This document shows positions 13,505 to 25,406 of a DNA stretch of 64,000 nt, piece by piece. Both the position numbers and the translations under genes were made by a program. Numbering within the stretch: position 1 is the first letter of the stretch; every line of letters starts with the position of its first letter. Below the pieces are notes generated by a model. That model was given only the letters and a program-made list of their open reading frames with translations. It ran no database searches and was not told the origin of the DNA. Source of the stretch: Chlorella sorokiniana (taxonomy: Eukaryota > Chlorophyta > Trebouxiophyceae > Chlorellales > Chlorellaceae); the NCBI GenBank assembly GCA_025917655.1, contig CP084611.1, positions 2,170,001 through 2,234,000 on the forward strand, given 5' to 3'.

Positions 13505-13998
13505 CATCCGCGTCAGTGACGCACACCCTGCGGCGCACGCGCCTGCCCGCTGCCGGGTGATGCCGCACATGCTGCGTGATGTGCATAGAATGGTAGCTTT
13601 AGGCACCGCATCGGTCTTCATTGTGACCCGCAAACAGCGGCAGTCCGACTGAAGTGCGCGCTCTTTGCGCGGCAGCGCCTTCTCCTCACCCTAGACCAGC
13701 ATAGCACACCTTACTGCCGCATCTTTTAGTACAGTTCCAAGTCCAAACGCCCTGCCTACCCCTGAACCAATCCTGCCACTTTTTTACTCGAGCATTCCTG
13801 CCTCCATCGCCTGTTAGCGCGCTTCTTTCTCCGCGTTCCACGATTGTCTCAAGTCTCATTCGTCTCGAACTGTCCATTGGTGACACCGTGCCCTTCTCAT
13901 GGTCCCAATGTTCCAACACCCCGGCAACCAGATGTGCCTTGACAATATGTACCTCGCTCGGAGGTACACCTCGACCAAATTCGTGTGTTTGCCCTGTG

Positions 13999-14003
13999 TT
14001 ACA
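13999..14003 (-). terminator. TGTAA poly(A) signal, first carotenoid oxygenase
   Basis: TTACA on the + strand, 280 bases beyond the minus-strand stop at 14283. Confidence 0.35.
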
Positions 14004-14079
14004 TGTTTGCTCTGCGTTTGCTAGCTGAAGTTGCATGGCTGTGCATGCGCTGTGCCCACACACCATACGGCTGGGCCGC

Positions 14080-14084
14080 TGTAA
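14080..14084 (+). terminator. TGTAA poly(A) signal, unknown plastid-type gene
   Basis: The first plus-strand TGTAA I found after the stop at 13504. The distance (576 bases) is long, so this is tentative. Confidence 0.25.
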
Positions 14085-14282
14085 AATGGAGTGAGAGAAG
14101 TGATGCACAAACATTTTGATGCTGCTATGAAGGCTTGAAAGGTTGATCGCGACGGATGAGATCAAGCCACAATGTTTGGTACATGGGAGTATTTTCTTTT
14201 CATGGGAACATTTGTTGATGGATTGGGCAACACTCTTGAGCTCGAAAGAGGACGCTGGACAAATCTGGTTGACGCTTCAGCT

Positions 14283-17200
14283 TCAAGGTGTCCAGCAGCC
14301 GTGGAAGCCGTTGGGCAGCGCGTAGGGCAGCACCGCGCGCGCAACTTCCCGCCACGTGCGAGCATCCAGGACCAGCAGCGCACTGCGGGCAGATGACACA
14401 ACATGGTTGTAGGAAAAAGAATGACAGGCAGCAGTTGGAATGGCACGCATGAAACCTGGCTCACACCACACCTGCGCCCATCAGCCTGCATGATGGTGCT
14501 CAGCACACAGCCGTCGTCCTCTGCCCTCGCCCGGGCCTGGGTACAAATATGGGCTCCCAGGCTGCGCCGCCTGGCTCGTGCCAGGTCCTGTGCAAGTGTG
14601 GGGGAGCGCAGGTGAAGGACAGCATGGCACGACCCTGGCCCCCGCTGGACAACTGTCGGCCGGCAGACGACACGCATGCTGCCGCCGCTGCGGTGACGCA
14701 GGACACACCTGACCTCCCGGTGGCAGTGTCCAGCTTGCACAGCGCGTTCCAGCAGTTGGTGGGGCGCACGCAGCAGGCGCCGTACACGTACCTGGGCGGG
14801 CAGCAGGGCAGGTTGCATTCAGCGTGAGTGGGCAAGCTGACTGTGAGGGGTGGCAGTGCCCGGATGAGCCCGCTGTGGGCCGCAGCCCCGCCCTGCAGCC
14901 CCACTCGCGCACACCTGTAGGCCTGGCCGGCGTAGTTTGGGTTGATGGCGGGCAGCTCAAAGGCGTGGCCATGTTGCTCGTCGGGCACTAGGCGTTGCAG
15001 CAGGGGCTGCTGGTCCAGGAAGGAGCCTGTGCGGGGCAAGGAGGGGGCTGATGAGCAGCTTGGCATGCTGGGCATGCTGAGCAGCGAGGCCCATACGCAG
15101 GGCTTGCCCTGCTCATCCCACGCGGGCCGCTGGGCCCCCCAGGGCACCCACCATCCTCCAGGGACAGGTCGATGGTGAGGCGGCGCAGAACGCTGGCCTC
15201 AATCTCCTTGCCCCCAGCCGCATCCGCGCGCACTGCAGCGACGGGGGGACGCAAGCCGCGGCGCTTATCGCGCTGGCATCGACGGCTTGCAGGGTTGCGG
15301 GCCGCCGTGTGCATGCCAGCATGGCCGCCCAGCGCCTCCCAGGCAGCCCACCCGTGGCCAGGTTGAAGTGAGAGAGCAGCGCGGGGCTGTCGGTCACCGC
15401 AGCATCGAGGTGGAGGTAGCGGCCGTCGGGCGACTCGTGCGCGTTCACCCAGTGGGTGGCAAGGAAGGCCGGCGCGCGGTACGTCTTGGTCTGAAGCAGG
15501 GTGGGGGTGGGGAGGGCACATGCGTGCCGAGATGGATGGGACCAGGTGGCACCCTGCAGCCAAAAACCAGCGTGCAGCGGGGCTGCTGCAGCCAGTAAGC
15601 CGGCCAGTCAGTCGGCCAGTCAGCCCACCTGGCCGCCGTGCAGGGGCACCACGTGCAGCAGCGTGCCCAGCTCGGGCTTCCAGTCGAAAACCATGAAATC
15701 CGAGGTCTGGGTGGAGGGGTGGCAGGCGGCATGCTGGATGCTGGCACAGGGGCAGGGCAGGGCTGCGCGGCTGGCAGGCCTGGCATGGCCCAGCAACGTC
15801 GCAAGCAGACACCCAGCGGGCGCGCACATCTCCGCAGGCCGTGCGCGGCGTGGGCTGACCTGCCCCAGCATCATGGCCCGCACGTTGTAGAAGATGGGGT
15901 TTTGCACAACCACCGCGTACCGCTCGCTCACGGGGATCTGGCGGGGGGGGCGCGCGAGGGGAGGGGGCTGTGAGGGCCAGGCGGCGGCGCGGCCACACCG
16001 CCTCAAGGTGCCCAGCAACGCTTGTGCTTGCCGCACACCCTTGAAACACGCTGGCTGTGCCTGGCAAACCCCTCTTCCCCCTCCCCGCCCACATCATGGA
16101 TCCAGGTGGGCGCTGTGGGTCGCATGTAGGGCACCGACGCAATCTTGGTGCGGCGGTCCACCCGCCAGGGGCTCTGGCGGTAGAGGGTGACCTCTGGCAG
16201 GCGCTGCACGGAGAGTTGGGGTGGGGTGCATTGGTCCACCTGCCAGTGAAGCGCAGGAAAGGGGTCCGGGCACCAGCAAGAGCATGCGCCAGCAAGAGCG
16301 CACCCTGCCATGCACCCATTGTGGGGAGCACCGGGGCCGCAAGGCCCCCCGCGCCCACCCACCAGGCGGCTAACCCCGTGCGCCTGCATCTCCAGCACCG
16401 GAGTGAAGTCGGCGGCCATGCCCACAATGTCGCCGCTGGGCAGGCGGTGTGGGTGCGCGCACTTCACCATGCAGTGCTTCATGTCGTCGCGGTACTGCAC
16501 GCGCCCCAGCGTCTCCAGCGTCTCTGCAGTGCGGGGCAAGGCGGCCAGGGAGCACAGCGCAGGAGGTCACGGCTGTCTCCCGCTGGCTGCAAGCATCCGG
16601 CGCTGGGCGAGTGGCAGGGTGCGGACACATGCAGCCCCATCTGCAGCTCCACCTGGGTTCACTCTGTAGGTGCCAGACAGCGTCTCGGTGTGCGCTACCA
16701 ACTCGTGCCCCTGCAAGGCGGCAGACGTGACCCCGGCCAGTGGATGTGGGCAGGGTGGGGGCGCGAGCGGCGGAGGCAGCCCCTGGCGCAGGCAGCTGTC
16801 ACCTGAGGGAAGATGGAGATGCAGGCGTTGTCGCCCAGGTGCAGGCCGTACTGGAGGGTGCCCAGCGCTGCACGCAGGATGCGCAGGCAGCAGCTGCTGA
16901 GCTGTCAACTACGCGTCCGCCAGAGTGCACTTGTCAGGGCATGGGGGGGGACGTCAGGGTAGCAGGGCAAGGGTGAGCGGGGGCTCACCGATGCCCGATG
17001 CATAGGCCAGCCCCTGCAGCGTGCTGCGCTCGTCGGGCAGGTGCGCCATCTTCCACTTGATGAGGCCTGTGGAGAGGGATTTGGGTGAATGCCCGGTGAA
17101 GACATGTGGCGGCAGGGCAAAGGCCACCGCCACCTCGCTCACGGGTGCAGGCGGCAACGGCTGGAAGGCACAGGGCGCGGAGCGGGTGCAGCTGTGGAAA

Positions 17201-18203
17201 AGTTGAAGCCCGCCAAGCCCCTGCCGGTGCCCCAACCTCACCCTGCTTCTTGGCTGCGCGGTGGTAGACGCTGTCCAGGAAGCGGTGAGACAGCACGACC
17301 GAGTTGGTGGGGCCGTCCACCCTGCGGCAGAGCACAGCACGTGCACGGTCAGCGAGACAAGAGCAGGCACCCCAATGCTCAGCGGCAGTAGGACTGGCGA
17401 CAACAGGCTTGGGTGTATTGCTTACTTGAAGCGCACGAGCATGGCGCATCCGTCAAACACGGCGTGAGCCCCCAAACATGCCTGTAGGGCGGACATGGCG
17501 GCATCAGGGCTGGTGATACAGAATCTGCAGGCTCCCCAACACATCCGCTAGCAATGATGAATCTGCCCACCTGGGCCATTGCGGTAGAAGCTGCCATGCA
17601 GCCAGGCAGGCAGCCGGCCCTCCACCCGTGTGTGCAGGGCATCAACCTGTGGATGGGTGTTTGTGAGTGAGTGGGTGGGTGGGTGGAAAAGGGAGGGGGA
17701 CGCGCGGCTGTGGGGGGCTGTGCAGGGCTGGCAGGCAATGTATAAACTTGATTCAGTGTGCAGGCTGCGATCAGCTCTGTGGCCCCCCAACCTCACCCGT
17801 TCCACAGGCACATCGGAGTAGAGGAGGCCGCGCCGAGCGGCGGCAGAGGGCCAGCTGGGCGGCGGCGGGACACCCCCTTCTCTTGTAGGCCGGCCGCGCG
17901 TTCGGCATCGAGCACAGGCTTGCTCGTGCTGCGGAACGGTAATATGCTGATGAGGGCGTCCCCATGTTTTGCGGCATGAACGGCTGGATAGGCTGCCTCC
18001 AAGGGCGCATCGCCAGATAATTGAGGCGCTGCACCCGCCGGCGCCGGGAGCGGGCTGGCGCTAGAGTTTCGTGGAGCTGCCTCAGCGCGCGCAGGGGTCG
18101 CTCTTCCCCTGCTGAACGAGGCCCTCGGGCGAGAAACCGCTCCGAGCCCAAGTCGGCGACCGGTTCTGCAGGAGGATGCTCCGCACACACCGTTGCCGGT
18201 CAT
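14283..18203 (-). CDS. Carotenoid cleavage dioxygenase, copy 1 (plastid-targeted)
   Basis: Fe(II)-dependent carotenoid oxygenase (RPE65/CCD family) that cleaves polyene double bonds to apocarotenoids. The start at 18203 gives a transit-like leader (MTGNGVCGASSCRTGRRLG). Family blocks follow in order: LPAWLHGSFYRNGPG (near 17,575-17,640), HAVFDGCAMLVRFK, LSGTYRVNPGG, CAHPHRLPSGDIVGMA, TWIHDV, FMVFDWKPELGTLLHVV, HWVNAHESPDGRYLHLDA, YVYGACCVRPTN, WEPIFVPRPG, and a terminal GFHGCWTP. The four iron histidines can be placed in the AHP, IHD, THW and FHG segments, and the conserved Glu is in NAHE. About a dozen introns break the gene. The frame slips once between the leader and LLYSDVPVER. Substrate and cleavage site cannot be told. 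Copy 2 lies immediately upstream on the same strand. Confidence 0.85.
15601..15624. repeat. 12-bp tandem duplication in an intron
   Basis: CGGCCAGTCAGT occurs twice in tandem inside an intron of the first carotenoid oxygenase gene, just 3' (on the minus strand) of the exon encoding the HVVPLHGGQ segment. Confidence 0.6.
17663..17686. repeat. GTGA/GTGG simple repeat in an intron
   Basis: Short tandem GTGA then GTGG units in the intron preceding the VDALHTRVEGRLPAW exon. Confidence 0.6.
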
Positions 18204-18385
18204 GGTGACAATCGCAATAATGGTAGAGGATGGTTACTGACTGCCGAGGGTGTTCTGCGGAATGTTGAGTTGGCTTCCCGCCTGCGCCGCTGTCCCCAGC
18301 TGACGAGGCGTGGCGCAATGCAGCCAGTTTGAACCTTCTTCAAGCTCCTCATAGCTTTTCGTCGCCCTGGTGTGTAGACGCAGAT

Positions 18386-18390
18386 TTACA
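18386..18390 (-). terminator. TGTAA poly(A) signal, second carotenoid oxygenase
   Basis: TTACA on the + strand, 114 bases after the stop at 18504. Confidence 0.45.
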
Positions 18391-18503
18391 AGCTGTTATC
18401 TATGCGTTTTGTGTGAACTGGCAGTCGGCAGCAGCGTCAGGACTCCATGGGAGCGAGGAGCCCAACAGTCACCCCGTTTGTTGTGCGTGCCGCCACGGCG
18501 CCG

Positions 18504-21221
18504 TCAGCTGCTGGGGATGAAGGTGCCGTGGAAGCCTATGGTGGTCTTGTAGGGCAGCGTGCAGCGGGCCAGCTCCGTGAGGTCGCGCCCATCCAGCACC
18601 ACCAGCGCTGAGTTGCCGTCTGCCTGCACCAGCACCACCAGCGCCACGCCGTCGTCCTCCGCCGCCGCGCCCGGGGCAGGCACAAAGGTGGGCTCCCCCA
18701 CCAGCGTGCCCGCCTCATGCCACACCTGCAGCGAGCCCTGCTGCAGGTCGAACTTGGCCACGCTGTTGTGGGCGTTGGTGGGGCGGGTGGAGGACGCGGC
18801 CCACACGTAGCTGCGGAGGGGGGAGGAGGAGGGGATGAGCAGATGGCGACGCCTGCCGCGCAGCCCCAGGGATCGGGCTGTGCGGGAGCGCTGACGCGCC
18901 GCTTGCAGCGTAGGTGCACCAGGCCTGCGCCACTCACCGGTACGGCCGGCCGCGGTACCGCGGGTTGACCTTGGGAAGTCGAAGGGGGCAGTCGCGCGCC
19001 TCATCGGCCAGCAGCGGCTGCCACGTCACCTCGCTGCCTGCGCGGGCGCGAGGCGTGAGGGTGCGCGCCCAGCATGCGTGAAACCAGCGCATGCAGGTGC
19101 CACGCGTGCAGCCAACTGCCCCCCATTCCCCCTTCCGCCCCCGCCGCAACGCCGGCTGGCCCACCATTTGGCGCGTCCAGGTCGAGCGTGAATCGGCGCA
19201 GGTACGCGCGGCCGGGCTGGCTGCCTGGGCGGTAGTCGGCGCGCAGGGCGGCCAGGCGCAGGTCGTTCACGATGCCGGGCTCCTCGTACAGGCAGGCGTC
19301 GAGGTGGAGGTGGCGGCCGTCGGGCGACTCGTGCGCGTTGGCCCAGTGGAAGACGAAGCAGGGGGCGCGGAAGGAGCGGGTGCGCCCGTCGCGCAGGCCC
19401 ACCACGTGCAGGGTGGTGCCGTCGGAGGGGCCCAGTCCATGAAGATCCAGTCTGGAAGGGGGTGGAGGGGCGCTGGGTGAGGCAGGCGGCGGGAGGGCAG
19501 GAGCAGCAGGAGATGTGTGGGGGGGGTCGCTGCACAGAGCCGCAGCATGCAAATTGGGGGAGGCGTGTCGCTGCGTAGAGCAGCAGCAGGCGCCGCAGCA
19601 GCCAGCCCCGCCTGCTGCTCACCCGACTCTCCCCCAGCAGCAGCTTGCCCACGTTGAAGTACAGCGGCATCTCGGGGATGACGGCGTGGTTCTGCGGCAG
19701 GGGAGCAATGGTGGGCGTGGCAGCCGGGCTCGGGGCTCAAGGCAGGAAGCCGCCTCCAGCCAGCGCCCCTTCACCCCCACCCCTCTCCAAGGCAGCCCGC
19801 CCGCTCATCAGCACACCTGCGTGGCCGGGAAGTCATGGACCCAAGCGGCCAGCGGGCGCCGGTGCGGCACCGTGGCGATGGGCTGGCGGCGGTCAAAGGC
19901 GGCGGCGGGGTGGCGGTAGAGCGTGAACCCCGTCCCCACCGCCGACACCAGGTTGACGAGGTCGCCGCCAGGCAGCGGCTGCGGGTGGGCGGTGGTCAGG
20001 TCGCCACGCACGCCGTCGGCGCCGTATCGCACCTGGGGGCGGCACGCAGCGAGGCCAGGAGGGTGGCGAGGCGGTGAGGCACAAGGCAGCCGCACACATG
20101 GCTGTGTCGGCGCCAGGCAGCGGGGAGCAGCAGCCCGAAAGCGGCTGTGCTGCAAATCCAGGCAGGTTCGATCCGCAGCAGCCGTGCACCTGCTCAAGCG
20201 TGTGCAGCGTGGCGGGATCAACCTTGTAGGTGCCCTGCACCGTCTCCGTCTGTGCCACGGCGGTGCCGTCCTGCGGTGGACCGCACCGCACAGGCCAACA
20301 CTGAGCTGGAGCGACAACCAGCGAAACAACAAAGGACACAACCCATCACTGGCCAGTGCAGCAGACCAGGGGTGCCAGTACGGGCGGCTACCGCCGCTGC
20401 AGCCCGCTCACAGGCAGCGCCACGACGTTGACCGAGGCGTTGTCGGTCACGCCCTGCGCCATGCCCAGCACACCCCCAAGGTGCTGGCCAGGTCTGCCAG
20501 CCGGTCGCCCAAGCCCTCAAACTTGGGGGCTGCACAAGGGGGCAGCGGGCGGACACAGGGCTGTGGGTCGACAAGCCCGCGTCCGTGCCCGCGAAGCCAG
20601 CTACAGCATGCCACTGCCGCCACCCCCAGCCCGACCTGTCGCAAACTCGCGCCACCGCATTTTCCCCGTGGCGGCGTAGTGTTTCCAAGCCACCGACTCG
20701 ATGAACCTGCAGCGCGCCGTGCAAGCAGCGGCGGTGAGGCCCACATTCGACGGCGAGCACCGCCAGGGGTGGGAGCGCTGCCCCCCCCCCCGCGCGCCTG
20801 TGCGACCCGCTGGCTGTGTTGCTGCCTCCGTCCAGCTTGAACGATGACAGCATGCCGTAGCCGTCAAACATGTGCTCCATGCACTGCAGGTCCCCGGGCC
20901 GTTGCGGAGGTAGGTGCCGGTGAGCCAATCTGGCAGGCGCCCGCTCACGCGGGCCGGCACGTCCTGCGCCGGCTGCCGCGAAGTGGCGCTGTACCCTGCC
21001 TGGCGGGCAGCCGCCGACGGCCAGGAGGGAGGCGGGCTGCCGGCCTGGCTGCTGGTGCTAGGCGCAGCTGCCACATCGCCTGCAGCGCTGCAGCTGACGC
21101 GCGGGTGCACGCATTCAGCACGTCGCGGCAGCAGGCGCACTGGCGGCGCACGGCCACGGCTGCCCAGGCTGCCGGAAAAGCTCTGGCAGCCTGCACAGGA
21201 ACCGTGGCATGCTGTTTGCAT
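18504..21221 (-). CDS. Carotenoid cleavage dioxygenase, copy 2 (plastid-targeted)
   Basis: Second RPE65/CCD-family oxygenase, tandem with copy 1 and about 300 bases from it. The chosen start at 21221 (MQTACHGSCAGCQSFSGSLG) is in frame with a Ser/Ala/Arg-rich leader and VPARVSGRLPDWLTGTYLRN. Blocks in order: MEHMFDGYGMLSSFKLDGG, QTETVQGTYKVDPATLH, LTTAHPQPLPGGDLVNLVS, PLAAWVHDFPATQ, MPLYFNVGKLLLGE, FMDWAPSDGTTLHVVGLRDG, CFVFHWANAHESPDGRHLHL, YVWAASSTRPTNAHNSVAK, EPTFVPAPGAAAEDDGVAL and terminal TTIGFHGTFIPSS. Iron histidines fall in TAHP, VHDF, FHW and FHGTF. It differs enough from copy 1 that the duplication is not recent. Substrate unknown; retention of all metal ligands argues for an active enzyme. 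Confidence 0.85.
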
Positions 21222-21728
21222 TGCGCTGGCCCGGGTTGGGAGTCGCACCACTGGAGGAGTGGGAAAGTTGCACTGTCCGCAGAATGGTGTCGCAAGCCAG
21301 CGGGTTGTCATGCACGCGTGTAAAGGCATCAAACACCAATCGAAAACATGAAGACGGCCAACGTCAAGAGGTGGGATTCGTGCTGTGCGTGGTGTCTCGC
21401 TACTGGCCTGCCTCGGCCCTTGTGATGCGATCAAGACGAGTTTACAACATCTTCAGACATTGGACGGGCGATTTTGAATGCAAACCAGGCCCTGTGAGAA
21501 GCCCGCCTTGCTCGCATGGCAACGGGCATCGGGGACATTTTGCGCTCCGATAGCCTTGGATAAGTTGAATTGAGGTTGTTCAGCGTTGAAAAAACATTCA
21601 GCTTGGGCGGAAAGCGCACTTTTGATAGGGCGCCCACCAGTTGGTCCTGTGCTTGCTCTCCTTCACTTGGGCAGTTGCTAAGCACTTCACCTTTCATCAC
21701 ATAGACGAGCTCATTGACAGCGCCACAC
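21222..21728. promoter_or_regulatory. Divergent promoter region, carotenoid oxygenase 2 / kinase
   Basis: 507 bases between opposite starts. A long minus-strand open frame crosses it (21,431-21,853) but shows no homology and overlaps the kinase first exon, so I treat the stretch as regulatory and 5' UTR. Confidence 0.45.
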
Positions 21729-24700
21729 ATGACGAAAGGGGCGACGGTGCAATCGAGCGGCGCAAGCCTGTCGGCAGCGGCGTTGTCTGGGATGGCGGCG
21801 CGCGTGCCGTCAACGAGAGGCACCAGCCCCAACCGCACGTGTGCTCGCACCATTGTTGAGACCGTGGCCTGCCCCCGAGCTCAAGCGGGGACCAGCCCTG
21901 GTGAGTGACGTGGAAGGAGGAGGGAAGGGCCTCACTTCCGGATGGGGCACACACAGCTCCTCCGCAGGAGAGCTCCTTTGCGGGTGCAAACCCTGCTGCT
22001 GCCTGCGCCTTGCCTCCTGCAGGCTGTTCTCGGACTTTGAGGTTCAGAAGATGTTGGGGGAGGGGTTGATGAGCAGCGTGGTGCACTGTGTGTGCACGCG
22101 CAGCGGGGCACACGCCGCGATCAAGATGTACCACAAGGACCGCATGAACTCAATGAACGTGAAGCAGGCGAGCAGGGGCCTGGAGCGGACAGCTGCGACA
22201 CAGGGTTGCGACACGTTCCGGACAGGACATGGCCCCCCCCTTGTCAGCCGCAGCCACCCTGCGCCGCTCCTCTCGCCCCTTTCTTCAGGTGACCCGCGAG
22301 ATCAACATCCACGCCTCGCTGCTGCATCCCCACGTTGTGCGGCTGTATGCTGCGTTCGAGGACGCGGATGGCATCTACCTGGTCCAAGAGTATGCGGCTA
22401 GGGGTGAACAGGGCGGAGGGCATGGTGCTTGTGTCATGCTCGAGACGGGCTGCCCAGGCTCAAGGCGCGGAGCAGAGCAACGACGTGGGCTGCTCCGCGC
22501 CTGGGTGTGCTGACCTGCCAGCCAAGCTGCACGCTGCACCCGCCTGCAGGCGACTTGTACGTGGAGCTGAGCCGGCGGGGGGATACATGGCTGAGGCGCA
22601 CGTTGTGAAGAGCGTGCTCATCCCCTTCCTCTCCGCCCTCACCTACATGCACGCTCAGGTGGGTGCTGCTTGATGGCTGCACCCCTCCGCCGCTCCTCAC
22701 TTGTGCACTCTCTCACGCTTGCTGGATGTGGTGACTGCAGGGCGTGCTGCACCGCGACATCAAGCCCGAAAACATCATGCTGAGCGCCGAGGGGGATGTT
22801 AAGGTCGGCGACTTTGGGCTGGCCATCGACACGACCAGGTGGGTGCAAGGAGCGATGCAGCGTCCTCACACCATGCCAGCCTGCTTGCGACAGGGAAACC
22901 AGAAAGTGCATCTGCTCTGCAGGGAGAAGCCGATGTCGAGGGTGGGCACTCTGGATTACATGCCGCCAGAGGTGGGTGCACTGCTTCTGTTCAGGGCCGG
23001 CTGCAGAGCGGCGGCTGCCAAAGCACTGAAAGCCACGGCTGTTGCTGCCCATGCCTGCATCTGCTCAGCGCCCCCTCGTGCCACCCCCTTCAGATCGTGA
23101 AGCTCCCCACGGCGGCAGCGCCATATCTGCCGCCGCCAAGGTGGCTGGGTGCGAGGACAGCGCTGCCTACGGCCTGGCGGCGGATGCCTGGTGTGTGGGG
23201 GTGCTGGCGTATGAGCTGCTGGTGGGGTCGCCGCCCTTTGAGGCAGAGAGCAAGTGAGCAGGGCAGGATGGGCTGGGACTGGCAGCTGCTTGTGCGTGGG
23301 TGGGGTGGGTGCCTGTGCCTGCCAGTTTGGAAGCTTCGCAGCCATGAGGCTTGGAGCCAGCACTCTTTCAATGGTCACGTGCGCTTGACCAGCCAGCGCT
23401 GCCCCACCCACCCCCTTGCATCCTCAGGGAGGCCACCTACACGCGCATCCTGAAGCTCGAGCCGGCCATTCCTGCCCACCTGAGCAACGAGGCCAAAGCT
23501 TTCATCCGAGCGGCCCTGAAAAGGAGCCTGCGCAGCGCCCCTCGGTGCACCAGCTGCTGCGCCATCCCTGGCTGCGCGCATACCAGGTGGGGGCGGGATG
23601 CCCCGGGCTCTCCAGAGCGAGAGCCAGCTTGCAAAGCTCAAGCTCCTGGCTGGGACCGTAAGCCGTCCCAGTGCCCCTTACGTTGACGGTCCCGCCTTAA
23701 CAACCTCCCTCCCTGCAGCGCCCAAAGTCGATTGCTGTGTTGGAGACCCCGGCAAGGCCCAGCATCAAGCGCCGGCATCCCCTGCCACGCCTTCCGTCCC
23801 CGGCGGCCCTGCCAGCACCACAGATGGAGGCCAGCTCACGGCAGACGACCAGGGCTCATCCGCTCACACGGGGCCAACCAGCCACTCCCGTGACCCTGCA
23901 CTGCTGGCGGCGGCAGCAGTCGCGGGGGCCAGCGGCAGGCTGGCTTGGGCAAGTCGCTGTCCTTCTCCAGCACCATGGCCGGCAGGTTCAGCACCATCAA
24001 GCCAACCAAGCCCTCGCCCTTTGCCCTGCTCATGCGCAAGAAGGGAAGCAGCAGCGGCAGCGACTCGGACACAAACAGCAGGGGCGGCCCCAGCCGGGCC
24101 CAGGTCGCAGCGGCTCGGGAAGCTGCAGCTGCCGCTGCCGTGGCGCAAGTGGACGCGGAGGAGACGCGGCTGCCTGGCCGGGCGGCAAGGCTGCATCTGG
24201 CCAGGCTGTCATCCATGTGCAGGCTGCCTCTGGCCCTGGTGTGGTGCCCAACAGCCCAGCAGCATCCCACCTCCCTGACGTCGGGGCGGCGACGGATGCA
24301 TGCGCCCGCCTGGCACTCAACGAGCTCATCCCAGCTGGCCGCCAGGGCAACAAACGAGGCAGTGCTGGTGGCACAGGCGACACGCCACAAGGCGGCAGCA
24401 CCACCCAGAACAGCAGGGGCAGCTTTGCCGCTGCCATCAAACACAAGCTCAGCAACATGGGTGCGGGGGTGTTTGGCGCTGGCACAGGCAACCCTACTGG
24501 AGAGGAAGTGAGCGCTGCAGATGTGGCTCGCTCCAGCTGCATCGGCACCGTTGGAGCGGTGCAGGCACCCTCCATCCAACAGCTGCTCACGCCTCCAGCA
24601 GCCAGTGCCAGCAGTGCGGGCGGTGGCCGCCTGCGACGCACCAGCAGCGGCAGGCGCCTGCTGCTTGCATTTGGCAAGAAATGGAGCTTGGGGGCAGAAA

Positions 24701-24761
24701 GGACTCTGTGGTGGCTGCCATCAAGGCTGCTGCAACACAATCAGCCCAGGTGGATGGCTAG
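21729..24761 (+). CDS. Aurora-like Ser/Thr protein kinase with long C-terminal tail
   Basis: Complete kinase core in about eight exons: [17 protein letters not shown] (Gly-rich loop), [12 protein letters not shown] (catalytic Lys), [59 protein letters not shown] (HRD near 22,750), [10 protein letters not shown] (DFG near 22,811), [16 protein letters not shown], and [29 protein letters not shown] and GTLDYMPPE are Aurora hallmarks, although the activation loop and Gly loop diverge; algal CALK-type kinases are another candidate. The first exon begins at the ATG at 21729. After HPWLRAYQ comes a ~350-residue Ser/Ala/Gln-rich tail with [18 protein letters not shown] and a helical end ([17 protein letters not shown]). 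Several one-base frame slips occur in the tail. Confidence 0.78.
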
Positions 24762-25406
24762 CCCTCAGCCGTCGCACTCATTATTTTACTTCCTGGGCCT
24801 CCTAGACTATATGTGTTTCTGTCGTCAAACAAAATGTAAGTTCCAGTTCAACAACCAGGCGCCCAACCGCCTTGCAAAGCATGAATGAGGCTGTGGCCAA
24901 CCTTCAACGTCTGCGGCCGTATTGGGCATGGCGATGTTGTTGCAGCCACGGAGATTCTTGCACCCACCAAACTCCTGGTCAGCAACTGTATAGCGACGAT
25001 GGGGTTCCTGCTTCCAGCAGTACCAAACACCTCGTTATGGTGCTTGACACGGCCGCGTGGCTGGCGCGACAGCGCCCTGCGCCGCCGCACGCTGCTGCAG
25101 CGCACCCCTTGCCTGGCCCGTCTCGTCATACGGCAATGCTACTATGGCCAAGTGTGGGCGCTCTGTGTGAGTCCCCTGCCCCGTGAGTACAGCCGTTCAA
25201 CAACCCTTATGGCTTAAGTCCTGGATGGCCCCTGGGGTTGGCCCTCTCTGGGTATGAATCGCAGAAAAAGCATCAACTGAAATTCGCAAAGTTTTCTTTC
25301 CGAAATGAGGAAGTCCGAGACTTGCTGAGGAGCCTGAGGTTTACCCAGTACTGGGGCTTTTGGATCGGCCGCACAGTCTGTAAACACGGCAAATTGTTGT
25401 TAGACG
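24762..25406. other. Intergenic between kinase and PLP enzyme genes
   Basis: 645 bases between tandem plus-strand genes. It begins with the kinase 3' UTR (poly(A) signal at 24835). Frames near 24,870-25,200 on both strands show no recognisable homology. The last 200 bases are AT-richer and probably hold the promoter of the PLP-enzyme gene. Confidence 0.45.
24835..24839 (+). terminator. TGTAA poly(A) signal, kinase gene
   Basis: TGTAA 74 bases after the stop, in an AT-rich 3' flank. Confidence 0.5.

Larger units (their letters stand above)
13505..14282. other. Convergent 3' intergenic region
   Basis: 778 bases between the stops of the plus-strand unknown gene and the minus-strand carotenoid oxygenase. 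No homologous frame is seen. It carries TGTAA signals for both strands (minus at 13999-14003, plus at 14080-14084), placed so that the two 3' UTRs would overlap. A 7-bp hairpin (GTACCTC/GAGGTAC) lies at 13949-13967. Confidence 0.5.

Noticed and set aside
13686-14165. Minus-strand 159-codon open frame between convergent genes
   Set aside because: No homology; lies in 3' flanks of two genes with poly(A) signals for both strands.
14988-16427. Minus-strand 479-codon open frame in the first carotenoid oxygenase gene
   Set aside because: It crosses several introns and mixes frames; only separate short parts match the family.
21431-21853. Minus-strand 140-codon open frame
   Set aside because: No homology or splice context, and it overlaps the first exon of the kinase and the divergent promoter.
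24870-25217. Possible small genes between the kinase and PLP enzyme
   Set aside because: Open frames on both strands lack homology, good starts and splice context.
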